A stretch of DNA of 64,000 bases from Mesorhizobium prunaredense (lineage in GTDB: Bacteria > Pseudomonadota > Alphaproteobacteria > Rhizobiales > Rhizobiaceae). Location of the stretch: positions 347,352 through 411,351 of the forward strand of contig NZ_FTPD01000001.1 of NCBI RefSeq assembly GCF_900156895.1, given 5' to 3'. Under the pieces are notes generated by a model. That model saw only the letters and a program-made list of their open reading frames with translations. It did no database searches and was not told where the DNA came from. Shown here piece by piece: positions 10,061-18,595 of the stretch. The number at the start of each line of letters is the position of its first letter. The stretch's first letter is position 1. The position numbers and the translations under genes are program-made.

Positions 10061-10794
10061 ACAGGTTCGCAGGAAAGGTCGCACTTGTCACAGGTGGTCG
10101 CAGCGGCATCGGTCTGGCCATTGCACGCCGGTTGCGAGACGAGGGCGCGCGGGTATTCACGGCACAACGCGGCGAGGACCACGAGTGCGAAGGGATAGCC
10201 GTTGATTTCACCGACCCGTTCGCGGCGTCTGGCGCTGTGCAGTCAGTTGCCGGCCGTGCCGGACGGCTCGATGTTCTGGTAAACAACGCCGGCATGATGC
10301 AAGAAGCACTCGTGGAGGACACGAGCCTCGAGGACTGGCAGCGGACGATAACGGTCAATCTGACAACACCATTTGCCATGATCAAGGCAGCACTGCCGCA
10401 TCTGCGAGCGGTTGGCGGGACGATCGTCAATATTGGCTCGATAGAGGGGCTCGGCTCCAACCCGAGACACGCTGCCTATTGCGCTTCCAAGGCTGGAATT
10501 AACGGTCTGACCCGCGCGGTAGCGGTCGACCACAGTGCCGAAGGTGTCCGATGCAATGCCGTTGCGCCAGGCTGGATCGACACTGATCTCAACGTTGAAT
10601 TCATAGAAAGCATGCCCGATCCGGCAGGGTTCCGCCGGGATATCGGCAAAATTCATCCGGTGGGACGCACCGGCAAGCCCGAAGAGGTCGCAAGTCTGGT
10701 GGCTTGGCTGGCCTCGGACGAATCGTCGTTTGTGACAGGTCAGGTTTGGACCATCGACGGCGGCCGAATGGCGAAGCTTAGTCTACCACAATGA
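10057..10794 (+). CDS. Short-chain dehydrogenase/reductase 2
   Basis: A 245-residue classical SDR with TGGRSGIG, NNAG, INIGS-type serine motif (VNIGSIEG), YCASK and the GWIDTD loop. Its start overlaps the previous SDR stop (ATGA), so the two are translationally coupled. The two differ clearly in sequence and are probably not redundant. The C-terminal FVTGQVWTIDGGRM is the normal SDR tail. Its exact reaction is unknown. Confidence 0.88.
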   Translation: MNRFAGKVALVTGGRSGIGLAIARRLRDEGARVFTAQRGEDHECEGIAVDFTDPFAASGAVQSVAGRAGRLDVLVNNAGMMQEALVEDTSLEDWQRTITVNLTTPFAMIKAALPHLRAVGGTIVNIGSIEGLGSNPRHAAYCASKAGINGLTRAVAVDHSAEGVRCNAVAPGWIDTDLNVEFIESMPDPAGFRRDIGKIHPVGRTGKPEEVASLVAWLASDESSFVTGQVWTIDGGRMAKLSLPQ

Positions 10795-10860
10795 ACAGTC
10801 ACCCGGCCGATCTCGCGCCAGCCGCCGTCTGCCGGATCTTACCCCTTTACGACAACGAGC

Positions 10861-11985
10861 ATGAACAGAAAGGCCGCGAAATTGTCGCCATCAATCCGCA
10901 TTCCAACGACCATGTCGGGCGTAGTGCTGACCGGACATGGCGGCTTCGACAAGCTGCAATTCAAAAGCAACCTCTCGGTTCCACAGCCGGGCCCGGGCGA
11001 GGTTCTCATAAAGGTGGCTGCGGCTGCGATTAACAACACCGACATCAATACCCGGATCGGATGGTATTCCAAAGGAGTGAGGAGCGGAACTTCGGAGGGC
11101 GGCTCCTCCGGATTTGAATCGTCGGAGGATGACGACGCGAGTTGGACAGGCATGGCGTTGTCCTTCCCTCGCATCCAAGGCGCTGATTGCTGTGGCTACA
11201 TCGTGTCCGTTGGAGAAGGTGTCGATGATGGGCGGATCGGCGAACGGGTTATCGTGCGGAATTTGCTTCGTACCTATGTGGACTATCGACCTTGGGAATG
11301 CTGGACATTTGGGTCGGAATGCGATGGCGCCTTCGCGCAATACGCGAAAGCGCCATCGCGTGAGACGTTCAAGGTCGACTGCGACTGGAGCGACGTGGAA
11401 TTGGCTGCGGTGCCTTGTGCCTATTCGACCGCCGAAGGCATGTTGCATCGGGCAGACGTGAGGGCTGGCCAGACTGTGCTTATCACGGGCGCCTCCGGTG
11501 GCGTCGGGTCTGCTGCGGTCCAGTTGGCAAAACGGCGTGGGGCCATCGTCATCGCGGTTGCAGGTCAAAGCAAGGCCGCCACGGTACGCCAATTGGGTGC
11601 TGATCGCGTCTTGGCGCGTGACGAGAGCCTCGTCGACGTCATAGGAAAGGACTCGATCGATGTTGTCATCGACGTCGCGGCAGGCCCGCAATTTCCGCAG
11701 CTGTTGGACGCATTGCGACGCGGCGGACGCTATGCCGTCGCCGGTGCGATCGCCGGACCGATTGTCGAGCTTGATGTCCGCACGCTCTATCTCAAGGATC
11801 TGAGCTTCTTTGGCTGCACATTCCAGGAGGACATCGTCTTCGAAAACCTCGTGTCTTACATCGAGAGCGGCGAAATACAGCCGCACGTCGGCAAGACCTA
11901 TCGATTGGAAGACATTGTCCAGGCGCAGGAGGATTTCCTGTCCAAGAAAATCAGCGGCAAGCTGGTCCTCGTCATACCCAGGTGA
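10861..11985 (+). CDS. MDR-family (quinone oxidoreductase-like) dehydrogenase
   Basis: A 374-residue medium-chain dehydrogenase/reductase. It has the GroES-like domain and a Rossmann motif ITGASGGVGSAAVQLAKRRG. The clustered cysteines of zinc-type alcohol dehydrogenases are absent, so it is probably a zinc-free NADPH:quinone or enoyl reductase type. The segment WSKGVRSGTSEGG-like (after NTDINTRIG) is a longer loop than usual. The first ATG is 10861 with no good ribosome binding site; ATG 10912, where similarity starts (MSGVVLTGHGG), is a possible true start. It lies in the SDR-SDR-MDR-MR operon. The substrate is unknown. Confidence 0.82.
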   Translation: MNRKAAKLSPSIRIPTTMSGVVLTGHGGFDKLQFKSNLSVPQPGPGEVLIKVAAAAINNTDINTRIGWYSKGVRSGTSEGGSSGFESSEDDDASWTGMALSFPRIQGADCCGYIVSVGEGVDDGRIGERVIVRNLLRTYVDYRPWECWTFGSECDGAFAQYAKAPSRETFKVDCDWSDVELAAVPCAYSTAEGMLHRADVRAGQTVLITGASGGVGSAAVQLAKRRGAIVIAVAGQSKAATVRQLGADRVLARDESLVDVIGKDSIDVVIDVAAGPQFPQLLDALRRGGRYAVAGAIAGPIVELDVRTLYLKDLSFFGCTFQEDIVFENLVSYIESGEIQPHVGKTYRLEDIVQAQEDFLSKKISGKLVLVIPR

Positions 11986-11995
11986 AAGCGCCAAA

Positions 11996-13111
11996 ATGCA
12001 AAACCTCAAGATTCAGAAAATCGACGTCTTCCAAGTCAACCTTCCCTATTCTGGCGGCGTTTACCTCCTTTCGGGTGGGCGAGAATACCGCAGCTTCGAT
12101 GCGACGATCGTCCGGGTGACCACGAACACCGGCATAGAGGGATGGGGCGAAAGCACGCCGTGGGGTTCGACCTATGTCGCGGCCCACGCGCTGGGTGTCC
12201 GCTCAGGAATCGCCGAGATTGCGCCCAGTCTGATAGGTCTCGATCCGCGGCGAGTCGACCGCATCAACGAGGCGATGGACTTTGCGCTGGTCGGCCACGA
12301 ACATGCGAAGACAGCGCTCGACATCGCGTGCTGGGACATCTTCGGAAAGTCCGTCGAAATGCCAGTTTGCGAGTTGCTAGGCGGCCGGACGAGCGTCCGC
12401 ATGCCGATCATCTCATCGATCTATGTGGGTGATCCCGATGAGATGCGGAGGCGCGTCGCGGAACACCGAGCGAAGGGTTATATCGGGCACTCCGTCAAGG
12501 TCGGCGACGATCCGGCCATCGACGCCGAACGCATCGCGGCTTCGATGGCTGACAAGAAACCAGGCGAGTTCTTTCTCGTGGATGCCAATGGCGGCATGAC
12601 GGTGGAGACCGCCCTGAGAATGTTGCGATTGCTACCGCAAGGTCTCGACTTTGTCTTGGAGGCCCCCTGCGCGACGTGGCGCGAGTGTGTCTCGCTGCGT
12701 CGAAGGACTGACGTTCCGATAATTTTCGATGAGCTCGCGACGAACGACGCGTCTATCGTCCAGATAATTGCCGACGATGCGGCAGACGGTATTGGCCTCA
12801 AGATTTCCAAGAATGGCGGTCTCACCAAAGGTCGTCGCCACAGAGACATCTGCCTCGCAGCGGGCTATACGGTCAGCGTTCAAGACACTGTAGGATCGGA
12901 TATCGCGTTCGCGGGCATAGTGCATCTTGGGCAGACCGTTCCCGAAAAGAATCTTCGATGCATTCTGGAATGTCGAGATATGGTGACTACAAAGGTGGCA
13001 GACGGCGACTTCGAGGTAACTGAAGGGCGTGTCGTCGCGCCTGACGCGCCTGGACTAGGCATTACTCCGCGCCTGGACGTCCTGGGCGCTCCAGTTGCAA
13101 CTTATTCTTGA
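11996..13111 (+). CDS. Mandelate racemase/muconate lactonizing enzyme family protein
   Basis: A 371-residue enolase-superfamily enzyme, more distant from HpbD than the other two in this window. Candidate catalytic residues are K168 (SVKVG) and K269 (GLKIS), with metal ligands D196 (VDANGG), E222 (LEAP) and D245 (FDE). A proline-racemase/betaine-epimerase-like or cis-3-hydroxyproline-dehydratase-like reaction is plausible. It starts 10 bases after the MDR stop and ends the plus-strand operon. The N-terminal LPYSGGVYLLSGGREY loop, which covers the active site, differs from HpbD, so a different substrate is likely. Confidence 0.83.
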   Translation: MQNLKIQKIDVFQVNLPYSGGVYLLSGGREYRSFDATIVRVTTNTGIEGWGESTPWGSTYVAAHALGVRSGIAEIAPSLIGLDPRRVDRINEAMDFALVGHEHAKTALDIACWDIFGKSVEMPVCELLGGRTSVRMPIISSIYVGDPDEMRRRVAEHRAKGYIGHSVKVGDDPAIDAERIAASMADKKPGEFFLVDANGGMTVETALRMLRLLPQGLDFVLEAPCATWRECVSLRRRTDVPIIFDELATNDASIVQIIADDAADGIGLKISKNGGLTKGRRHRDICLAAGYTVSVQDTVGSDIAFAGIVHLGQTVPEKNLRCILECRDMVTTKVADGDFEVTEGRVVAPDAPGLGITPRLDVLGAPVATYS

Positions 13112-13297
13112 TTGAGCGGTGTAGGTCGTGCCGGTTGCAAACACGTGCATGACCAGCATCGGCGCCGTGCAACCACAATATTGAGGCCTCTGGCCAAGCT
13201 CTACAGCATCGCCTGGGCGCTTGGCCTCGCGTGGCTGCGCAAACAACCGTGTTCCTGACATTTCGCGTCTAGGACGGTCACGCTGCAGCTGAGCTTC

Positions 13298-14359
13298 TCA
13301 ACCTAGCCCCGGCCCGACCCAGGCCGGCACCATTATCCGGCACTGCTGTGGCGAAAAGCCATTGATGATGCGGAAGCATTTGGCAAAATGCGACGCTGAC
13401 ATAAACCCGCAGGCAACAGCAATGTCTATGATGGGCATTCGCGTGCCTTCGATCAGGCGCTTGGCGTGGTCGACCCTGATCCGGAGGTAGTGACGAGCCG
13501 GTGGTTGACCTATGTGAACTGCGAACAGACGTTCAAGCTGCCGGCGGGAAATCCCAACCCGATCCGCAACGTCGCCCATCGACAGCGGAATTTCCACATT
13601 CTCTTCCATAATGCACATCGCCATCGCCAGCTTGTCGCTGACGCCTGCAAACGCAAGACCTGAAGGACCCGTCTGGCGGTTCGAACCGGAGCGCTGGCCC
13701 TCTACCGTCGCATGACGGCAGACTTCCTGGGCGATGTAGGCGCCGGCGTGACTTGCGATGAGATGCACCGCGAGGTCGAACGCCGCCAATTCACCGGCGC
13801 AGGTTGAATATTGGCCATCCTTGACGAACAGGGAATCACGGATGCGGGGCTTGTGAAAAACCTCAGAAAAAGCCGCGAGCCGTGACCAATGAATGGTGCA
13901 ACGGGTATCCGTGAGCAGGCCCGTCTGGGCGAGCAGCCACGTCGCTGTGCCGATCGCCGACATCGATACTCCGCGCCGCGCCATCAGCCGCAGGAAAGCG
14001 TTCAATTGAGGCGTCAGCTGCCTCTCGACCGGTTCACCCGCCACGACGGCGAGCTGGTTCAACCTGCAATCATAGGACGGGCCTGCCGCCAATTCCTCGA
14101 CAGTCACATCCACCGGTATCGAGAGCCCGTTGACGCCTACGATTGCCTGGCCGTCGATCCCCGCAATCCGCCAGCGGAAAAGAGGAAGCCGCGAAACCGT
14201 GTTGGCTATGCGGAAAGGTTCGAGATAGGCGTGAAGCGCCAGATGCGAAAATCCCGGCAATACGAGCACGGCAATGTCATGCGGCTTCCCCGACACCTGA
14301 AGCGCCGCGTCAGGGTAGACGGGGCTGCTGGTTTCGTGAATGCGGGCCGGAGCGTTCAT
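13298..14359 (-). CDS. GlxA/AraC-type regulator with DJ-1/PfpI domain
   Basis: A 353-residue regulator. The N-terminal two thirds is a class I amidotransferase-like (DJ-1/PfpI) ligand domain (IAVLVLPGFSHLALHAYLEP), and the C-terminal third is a double AraC helix-turn-helix (VADRVGISRRQLERLF and IDIAVACGFMSASHFAKCF). This is the architecture of GbdR, CdhR and SouR, which sense glycine betaine, carnitine and sarcosine. The start ATG 14359 overlaps the upstream enolase-superfamily stop (TGATG). It is the third gene of mttB1-MR-araC and probably controls that operon in response to a betaine. Confidence 0.87.
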   Translation of the reverse strand: MNAPARIHETSSPVYPDAALQVSGKPHDIAVLVLPGFSHLALHAYLEPFRIANTVSRLPLFRWRIAGIDGQAIVGVNGLSIPVDVTVEELAAGPSYDCRLNQLAVVAGEPVERQLTPQLNAFLRLMARRGVSMSAIGTATWLLAQTGLLTDTRCTIHWSRLAAFSEVFHKPRIRDSLFVKDGQYSTCAGELAAFDLAVHLIASHAGAYIAQEVCRHATVEGQRSGSNRQTGPSGLAFAGVSDKLAMAMCIMEENVEIPLSMGDVADRVGISRRQLERLFAVHIGQPPARHYLRIRVDHAKRLIEGTRMPIIDIAVACGFMSASHFAKCFRIINGFSPQQCRIMVPAWVGPGLG

Positions 14360-15468
14360 CAGCAACTATAGCTCGCTACCGGGACGCCAAAGACGCCGGC
14401 TTCGGGCTTCACCCCAAGGCCCGGTCGCTGCGGCACGGCGATATGACCGTTTTCTATGACCACGGGGTTCGTATTGTCGTAGTGACCTTCGATATATTCC
14501 TGTGCGATCCACGCTCCATCAAAGCGCCGCGGGTCGACCGTCGCGGCGAGATGCACGCAGGCGGCCGCGATCACATCTCCGCCCCATGCGTCGTCGCAGG
14601 TGTGCGGCAGCGACCGGATGGAGCACATGTCGCGAGCCGTCATCATTTTGGTCAGTCCGCCTAGACGCGTGACTTTGAAGCCAAACCCATCCGCAATCCC
14701 CGATGAGATGGCCCGCAATACTGCATTCAGGTCTTCGGTACTCTCGTCCAGATAGATGGGATGGGTAAGCCTGCCCCGGAGAGTGGCGTTCTCTTCCATG
14801 CTGTTGCAGGGCTGCTCGAACACGAACGGGATGTTTTGGCAAAGCCGATCTAAGTGAAGGGCAGACGGTACGGATAGACCTCGATTGCCGTCCACAGCTA
14901 TGCTTGCCTTGAGGCCCACGGCCTCCCAGACCTTATGCACGGTCGCTGCGTCCTTTTCCAGGTTGCGACCACCGATCTTGATCTGGAGTCGCGGGTAGCC
15001 CGCCTTGACCTTGTCGGCCGCGATACGAGCGGTTTCATCCGGAGAGCCCACAATCAGGGAGTAGTAAGACGGCACGCGGTCTGTAAGGGCTCCGCCCAGC
15101 AACGTCGACACTGGCACGCCAAGACGCTGGCCGATGAGGTCGAGGCACGCTATGTCGAACGCGGCCTTGGCGTAGTTGTGCCCATTCAGTCTCTCATCCA
15201 TCCGCTTGGCCAGAAGACGCGGTGACTGGGTCGACTCTCCAATCAGGCCTGGCGCGATCTCGGCTATCGCGGCCCGAGCCCCCAGCGCGTGATGGGGTTG
15301 ATAGACTGGTCCGACGGGGCAGGTTTCGCCCCATCCAGTGATGCCGTCATCCGTCACAACCTCGACAAGTGTGCTGTCCAATGAGTGGACTTCGGTGCTC
15401 GCCATCTTATAGGCGCCACCCTTGGTGGGAAGCTGGACCGTGTAGACATTGATTCTGTTGATGCGCAT
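14359..15468 (-). CDS. HpbD-like enolase superfamily enzyme (second copy)
   Basis: A 369-residue paralogue of the hpbD-like gene at the left end. K164, D193, E218, D241 and K265 fall at identical positions, and GWGETCPVG, LQIKIGG, EQPCNSMEE and PHTCDDAWGGD are all kept. A 2-epimerase acting on proline betaine or hydroxyproline betaine, or a cis-3-hydroxyproline dehydratase, is the best guess. The start is ATG 15468, preceded by TGAGG; an in-frame TTG at 15480 overlaps mttB1. It is embedded between mttB1 and the GlxA-type regulator, which ties epimerisation to corrinoid-dependent demethylation. Confidence 0.84.
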   Translation of the reverse strand: MRINRINVYTVQLPTKGGAYKMASTEVHSLDSTLVEVVTDDGITGWGETCPVGPVYQPHHALGARAAIAEIAPGLIGESTQSPRLLAKRMDERLNGHNYAKAAFDIACLDLIGQRLGVPVSTLLGGALTDRVPSYYSLIVGSPDETARIAADKVKAGYPRLQIKIGGRNLEKDAATVHKVWEAVGLKASIAVDGNRGLSVPSALHLDRLCQNIPFVFEQPCNSMEENATLRGRLTHPIYLDESTEDLNAVLRAISSGIADGFGFKVTRLGGLTKMMTARDMCSIRSLPHTCDDAWGGDVIAAACVHLAATVDPRRFDGAWIAQEYIEGHYDNTNPVVIENGHIAVPQRPGLGVKPEAGVFGVPVASYSC

Positions 15469-15476
15469 GACGTGCC

Positions 15477-17027
15477 TCAATGGTCTTCGTTGAGCGCGTC
15501 AACCGCCGGGATCTCGCGAGAGCGTCGATCGATATAGACGCGCAGTTCTTCATCTTTGGCCTGGTCCAGCGTGGGCTCCTGGTACTCTCCCAAAAGGTGC
15601 TTCGCGTGGTCGAGCGCCCTTTGCTTTATGTCCTTTGCCCCGTCGACCTTCCATTGCTCGATCGAATTGTTATCGAAGAGCTTTGGTATGAAAAATGCGC
15701 GTTCGAAGTTGGCCTGGGTATGCGGATGTCCGAGATAGTGGCCACCTGGTCCGACGTCACGGACTGCGGCCAAAGCCTCGTCAAAATCACCCCACTGGAT
15801 ACCTTGGGTCATGCGATAGCCCATGGCACAAACCTCGGCATCGACGACGAACTTGGCGATGGAACAATGCATCCCGGCTTCGTTCCAGCCCGCCGAGTGC
15901 CAGATGTAGTTGGCGCCTGACATCAGCACCGCCATCATTGTCATGGCGCTTTCGTAGCCAGCTTGAGCATCGAAAATCTTGGCGCCGCCAAGCAAGTTCG
16001 ATGTGCGCCACGGGACGTTGTAGCGTCGCGCCATCTGGCCGATCATAAAGTTCATCAATGATATCTCGGGCGTTCCAGCCATGGGAGCGCCGGACTGCAT
16101 GGAGACCGTCGACAGGTAATGCCCGTAGATGGCCGGGCAGCCTTTGCGGATCACTTGCGTATAGGCGAGTGCAGAAAGCGCCTCGGCATTCAGCTGCGCC
16201 ACCGCCGCGGCCGTCGACGCGGGCGTGTTCGCGCCGCCAAGCACGAATGGCGAGCACAGCACCGGCTGGTTGCGCCGGCAGAATGCCCGCATGGCGCCGA
16301 GCATCACCTGGTCCCACACGAGCGGAGAATTGCCGTTGCAGTTTCCGGTCGTGACCGCATGCGTTTCCATGAAGCCTTCGCCGAAAAGAATCTCGCACAT
16401 ATCGAGCACGTCCTCGGCGTTCTTGGGCGAGGTGGTCATTCCCATGAAGATCTTGTCGGAATGCTTCATCGACGAGTAGGTTATGTGCAGATGTCGATGC
16501 GCTACGACGATATCCATCGGCTCGACGATGTGGTGTGCCGATGAGTGCAGCGCCGGCATCATGTGCGCCAGCTTGTGGAAGGTCCCCAAGTCGGCAATGG
16601 TCGGGCCACGACGCACGTCGTCAAGGTCGCGCATGTAAGGCGCACCGGTCATCGGAACGAAGATCGAATTCGGGCCGCCCAGCTGTACGTTTTTCGCAGG
16701 GTTGCGAGCGAAATACTCAATGTCGGGCGGAATTGTTTTGATCAAATCCATCACCAGCGCGCGATCCAGATGGACTCGCTCACCGCGAACGTCGGCGCCT
16801 GCTCTCTTCCAGTCCTCAAGAGCGATCGGGTCGCGGAACACCACCCCGACCTCTTCCAGGATCGCCAGCGACGCTTCGTGAATACGTTCTACCTGCTCTG
16901 CATCCATGGGCTCGATTACGGGTAGCCCACGCTTGAGCGTCGGCAGCATCTCCACTTTGGGCGCTGTCCGAATGATCCGGCGCGCATCGCGTCCTCCCCT
17001 TCGAGAGACTTGCGCTTCAATGGTCAT
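15477..17027 (-). CDS. MttB-family (COG5598) trimethylamine/betaine:corrinoid methyltransferase 1
   Basis: A 516-residue member of the non-pyrrolysine MttB superfamily. Such enzymes move a methyl group from a quaternary amine (glycine betaine MtgB, proline betaine MtpB, carnitine MtcB) to the Co(I) of a corrinoid protein. The frame is uninterrupted, so no UAG/pyrrolysine is used. Conserved features shared with the second copy (31.9-33.5 kb) include RIHEASLAILEEVG near residue 50, SIFVPMTGAPYMRDLDD, and HSAGWNEAG. The start is ATG 17027 with GGAGG eight bases upstream. It leads an operon with an HpbD-like epimerase and a GlxA regulator but has no adjacent corrinoid protein; the only one in view is at 29.5-30.1 kb. 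The substrate is inferred. Confidence 0.9.
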   Translation of the reverse strand: MTIEAQVSRRGGRDARRIIRTAPKVEMLPTLKRGLPVIEPMDAEQVERIHEASLAILEEVGVVFRDPIALEDWKRAGADVRGERVHLDRALVMDLIKTIPPDIEYFARNPAKNVQLGGPNSIFVPMTGAPYMRDLDDVRRGPTIADLGTFHKLAHMMPALHSSAHHIVEPMDIVVAHRHLHITYSSMKHSDKIFMGMTTSPKNAEDVLDMCEILFGEGFMETHAVTTGNCNGNSPLVWDQVMLGAMRAFCRRNQPVLCSPFVLGGANTPASTAAAVAQLNAEALSALAYTQVIRKGCPAIYGHYLSTVSMQSGAPMAGTPEISLMNFMIGQMARRYNVPWRTSNLLGGAKIFDAQAGYESAMTMMAVLMSGANYIWHSAGWNEAGMHCSIAKFVVDAEVCAMGYRMTQGIQWGDFDEALAAVRDVGPGGHYLGHPHTQANFERAFFIPKLFDNNSIEQWKVDGAKDIKQRALDHAKHLLGEYQEPTLDQAKDEELRVYIDRRSREIPAVDALNEDH

Positions 17028-17434
17028 GCGGGCCTCCAAAAAGGAACATGCGGGCCGCAGCCGGGCCGCGCGCGACTATTGCTGCAACCCGCCGATTTGA
17101 CCTACTGCAAAAGTCTCACGCGCGTGTTGACTTATGTGCGGAAGTCCGTGGCTCGCCTCCTCGGTCACGATTGATCCAATCAGCGTCGTTATGGGAAACG
17201 CAGCTCAATGACTGAAAGCTGGCCCGTAAATCATTCCCGCCCCTGCAGAAGTCCAACCTTGCTGAGTTGCGACGGTCGGCATATTTCGCATGAAAATGCC
17301 TGCAGTCCCGACAGCACCAGCTTTCGCCAGATGCGATCTGGTGTATGCATCGCAAAGATCACAACGACCTGCCGACGTTTCGCGTCTCGCCGAAATCGCT
17401 GCGCCGCGCGGTTTAGGAGTGTTTGGAGCTCAAG
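17028..17434. other. Long divergent intergenic region mttB1 / LysR
   Basis: This 407-base stretch holds no supported gene. It separates divergent mttB1 and a GcvA-type LysR gene and so should carry their promoters. A weak inverted repeat, GCATATTT/GAAAATGC, lies at 17279-17299. I see no riboswitch that I could name; in particular I cannot recognise a cobalamin B12 box by eye. Confidence 0.4.
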
Positions 17435-18346
17435 ATGGTCCGCCGATATTACGACCTGCCATCCCTGACAGCTCTCGCCGTCTTCGAAGCTTCCGCCAGG
17501 CACTTGTCGTTCAAACTGGCGGCCGCAGAGCTGAATGTGACTCCCGGGGCGGTCAGCAGGCAGGTCAAGGCGGTCGAGGACGAACTTGGCGTCCAGCTGT
17601 TTGTGAGGCTGGGCTCAGGGGTGATGCTGACGAGCGCCGGCGAGGAGCTTTACGGCGTTCTGGCGAGCGGCTTTTCGCGCGCAGCCGAAATTGTCCGCAC
17701 CGTCAAGCGCGGCGATCGCTCCAAGAACGTCACGCTCGCCTGTTCTGACGCCTTTGCGACAATGTGGCTGATACCGCGTATGCCCGATTTCTGGACTCGC
17801 CACGGCGAGATTGCAGTCGATCATCTGATTTCCGACAATCCGCGTGACTATCGAAGGGCCGAGGTGGAGTTGCGCATCCGATACGGGTTCGGCTCCTGGC
17901 CTGACGAGAATGCCGAGCTCCTTTTCAGCGAAACCATCTATCCGGTCTGCGGGGCGGAGTTTGCCAAAGTGCATCGAGACGCGACGGCAGCATCCTTGCC
18001 GGATCTTCCCTTGCTGCATGTTGACTGGGTTGACCCAAACTGGGCGGGCTGGGACGAGGTATTGCGTCGCGCGGCCGTGCCCCACGGTCCGACCCGCGGC
18101 CGCCGGTTCGGCAAATTCTTTGTAGCCATGCAAGCGGCTCAGGCCGACCAGGGCGTTGCCGTGGGCTGGCATCGCCTCGTGACGTCACAGATCGAGGAAG
18201 GCAAACTGGTCAGGCTGACCGAACTCGAACTCCTGGCGCCAGGCAGCTACTATCTCACCTGGAACGATAACCGCATGCTTTCGCCCGCTGCCGAAATCCT
18301 GCGAAGCTGGATACGAGAAATCGCTGCGCGAGAACGAGACAGCTAG
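17435..18346 (+). CDS. LysR-family (GcvA-type) regulator 1
   Basis: A 303-residue LysR regulator with an N-terminal winged helix (SFKLAAAELNVTPGAVSRQVK) and a substrate-binding co-inducer domain. The opening PSLTALAVFEASARH is the GcvA branch. The start ATG 17435 has GGAG at good spacing; an in-frame TTG lies four codons upstream. It is divergent from mttB1 and so likely regulates the mttB1 operon or the downstream oxygenase gene. Its DNA-binding domain is close to that of the LysR gene next to the Rieske oxygenase, which suggests a shared origin. Confidence 0.9.
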   Translation: MVRRYYDLPSLTALAVFEASARHLSFKLAAAELNVTPGAVSRQVKAVEDELGVQLFVRLGSGVMLTSAGEELYGVLASGFSRAAEIVRTVKRGDRSKNVTLACSDAFATMWLIPRMPDFWTRHGEIAVDHLISDNPRDYRRAEVELRIRYGFGSWPDENAELLFSETIYPVCGAEFAKVHRDATAASLPDLPLLHVDWVDPNWAGWDEVLRRAAVPHGPTRGRRFGKFFVAMQAAQADQGVAVGWHRLVTSQIEEGKLVRLTELELLAPGSYYLTWNDNRMLSPAAEILRSWIREIAARERDS

Positions 18347-18595
18347 AGCTTTTCCGCCCCTAAGCGCTCCTCGTGCCGCCGTATTGCTCGGCGAACTTGG
18401 CGTCTTCGTCGCCAACCTGTCTTAGGCACGATCAGTTTGAGATGCCGGAATCCATCAGGATCGGATTGTCCGTGCCGTCCGCACCGGTGACGCCAGGTTA
18501 TTAGAAGTAATCCGACAGCAATATTATTGCAGTTGAGGGGATTGGAACGAATGGGCCAAGGTCGGCCCGTCTCCCTCCATCAACCAAGGTGTTCA

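Noticed and set aside
10791..11033. An 80-codon frame overlapping the second SDR stop
   Set aside because: It overlaps the MDR gene in another frame and shows no protein-like pattern, despite an ATGA junction.
17028..17434. A cobalamin riboswitch upstream of mttB1
   Set aside because: I could not see a convincing B12 box or conserved core; a covariance-model search would be needed to decide.
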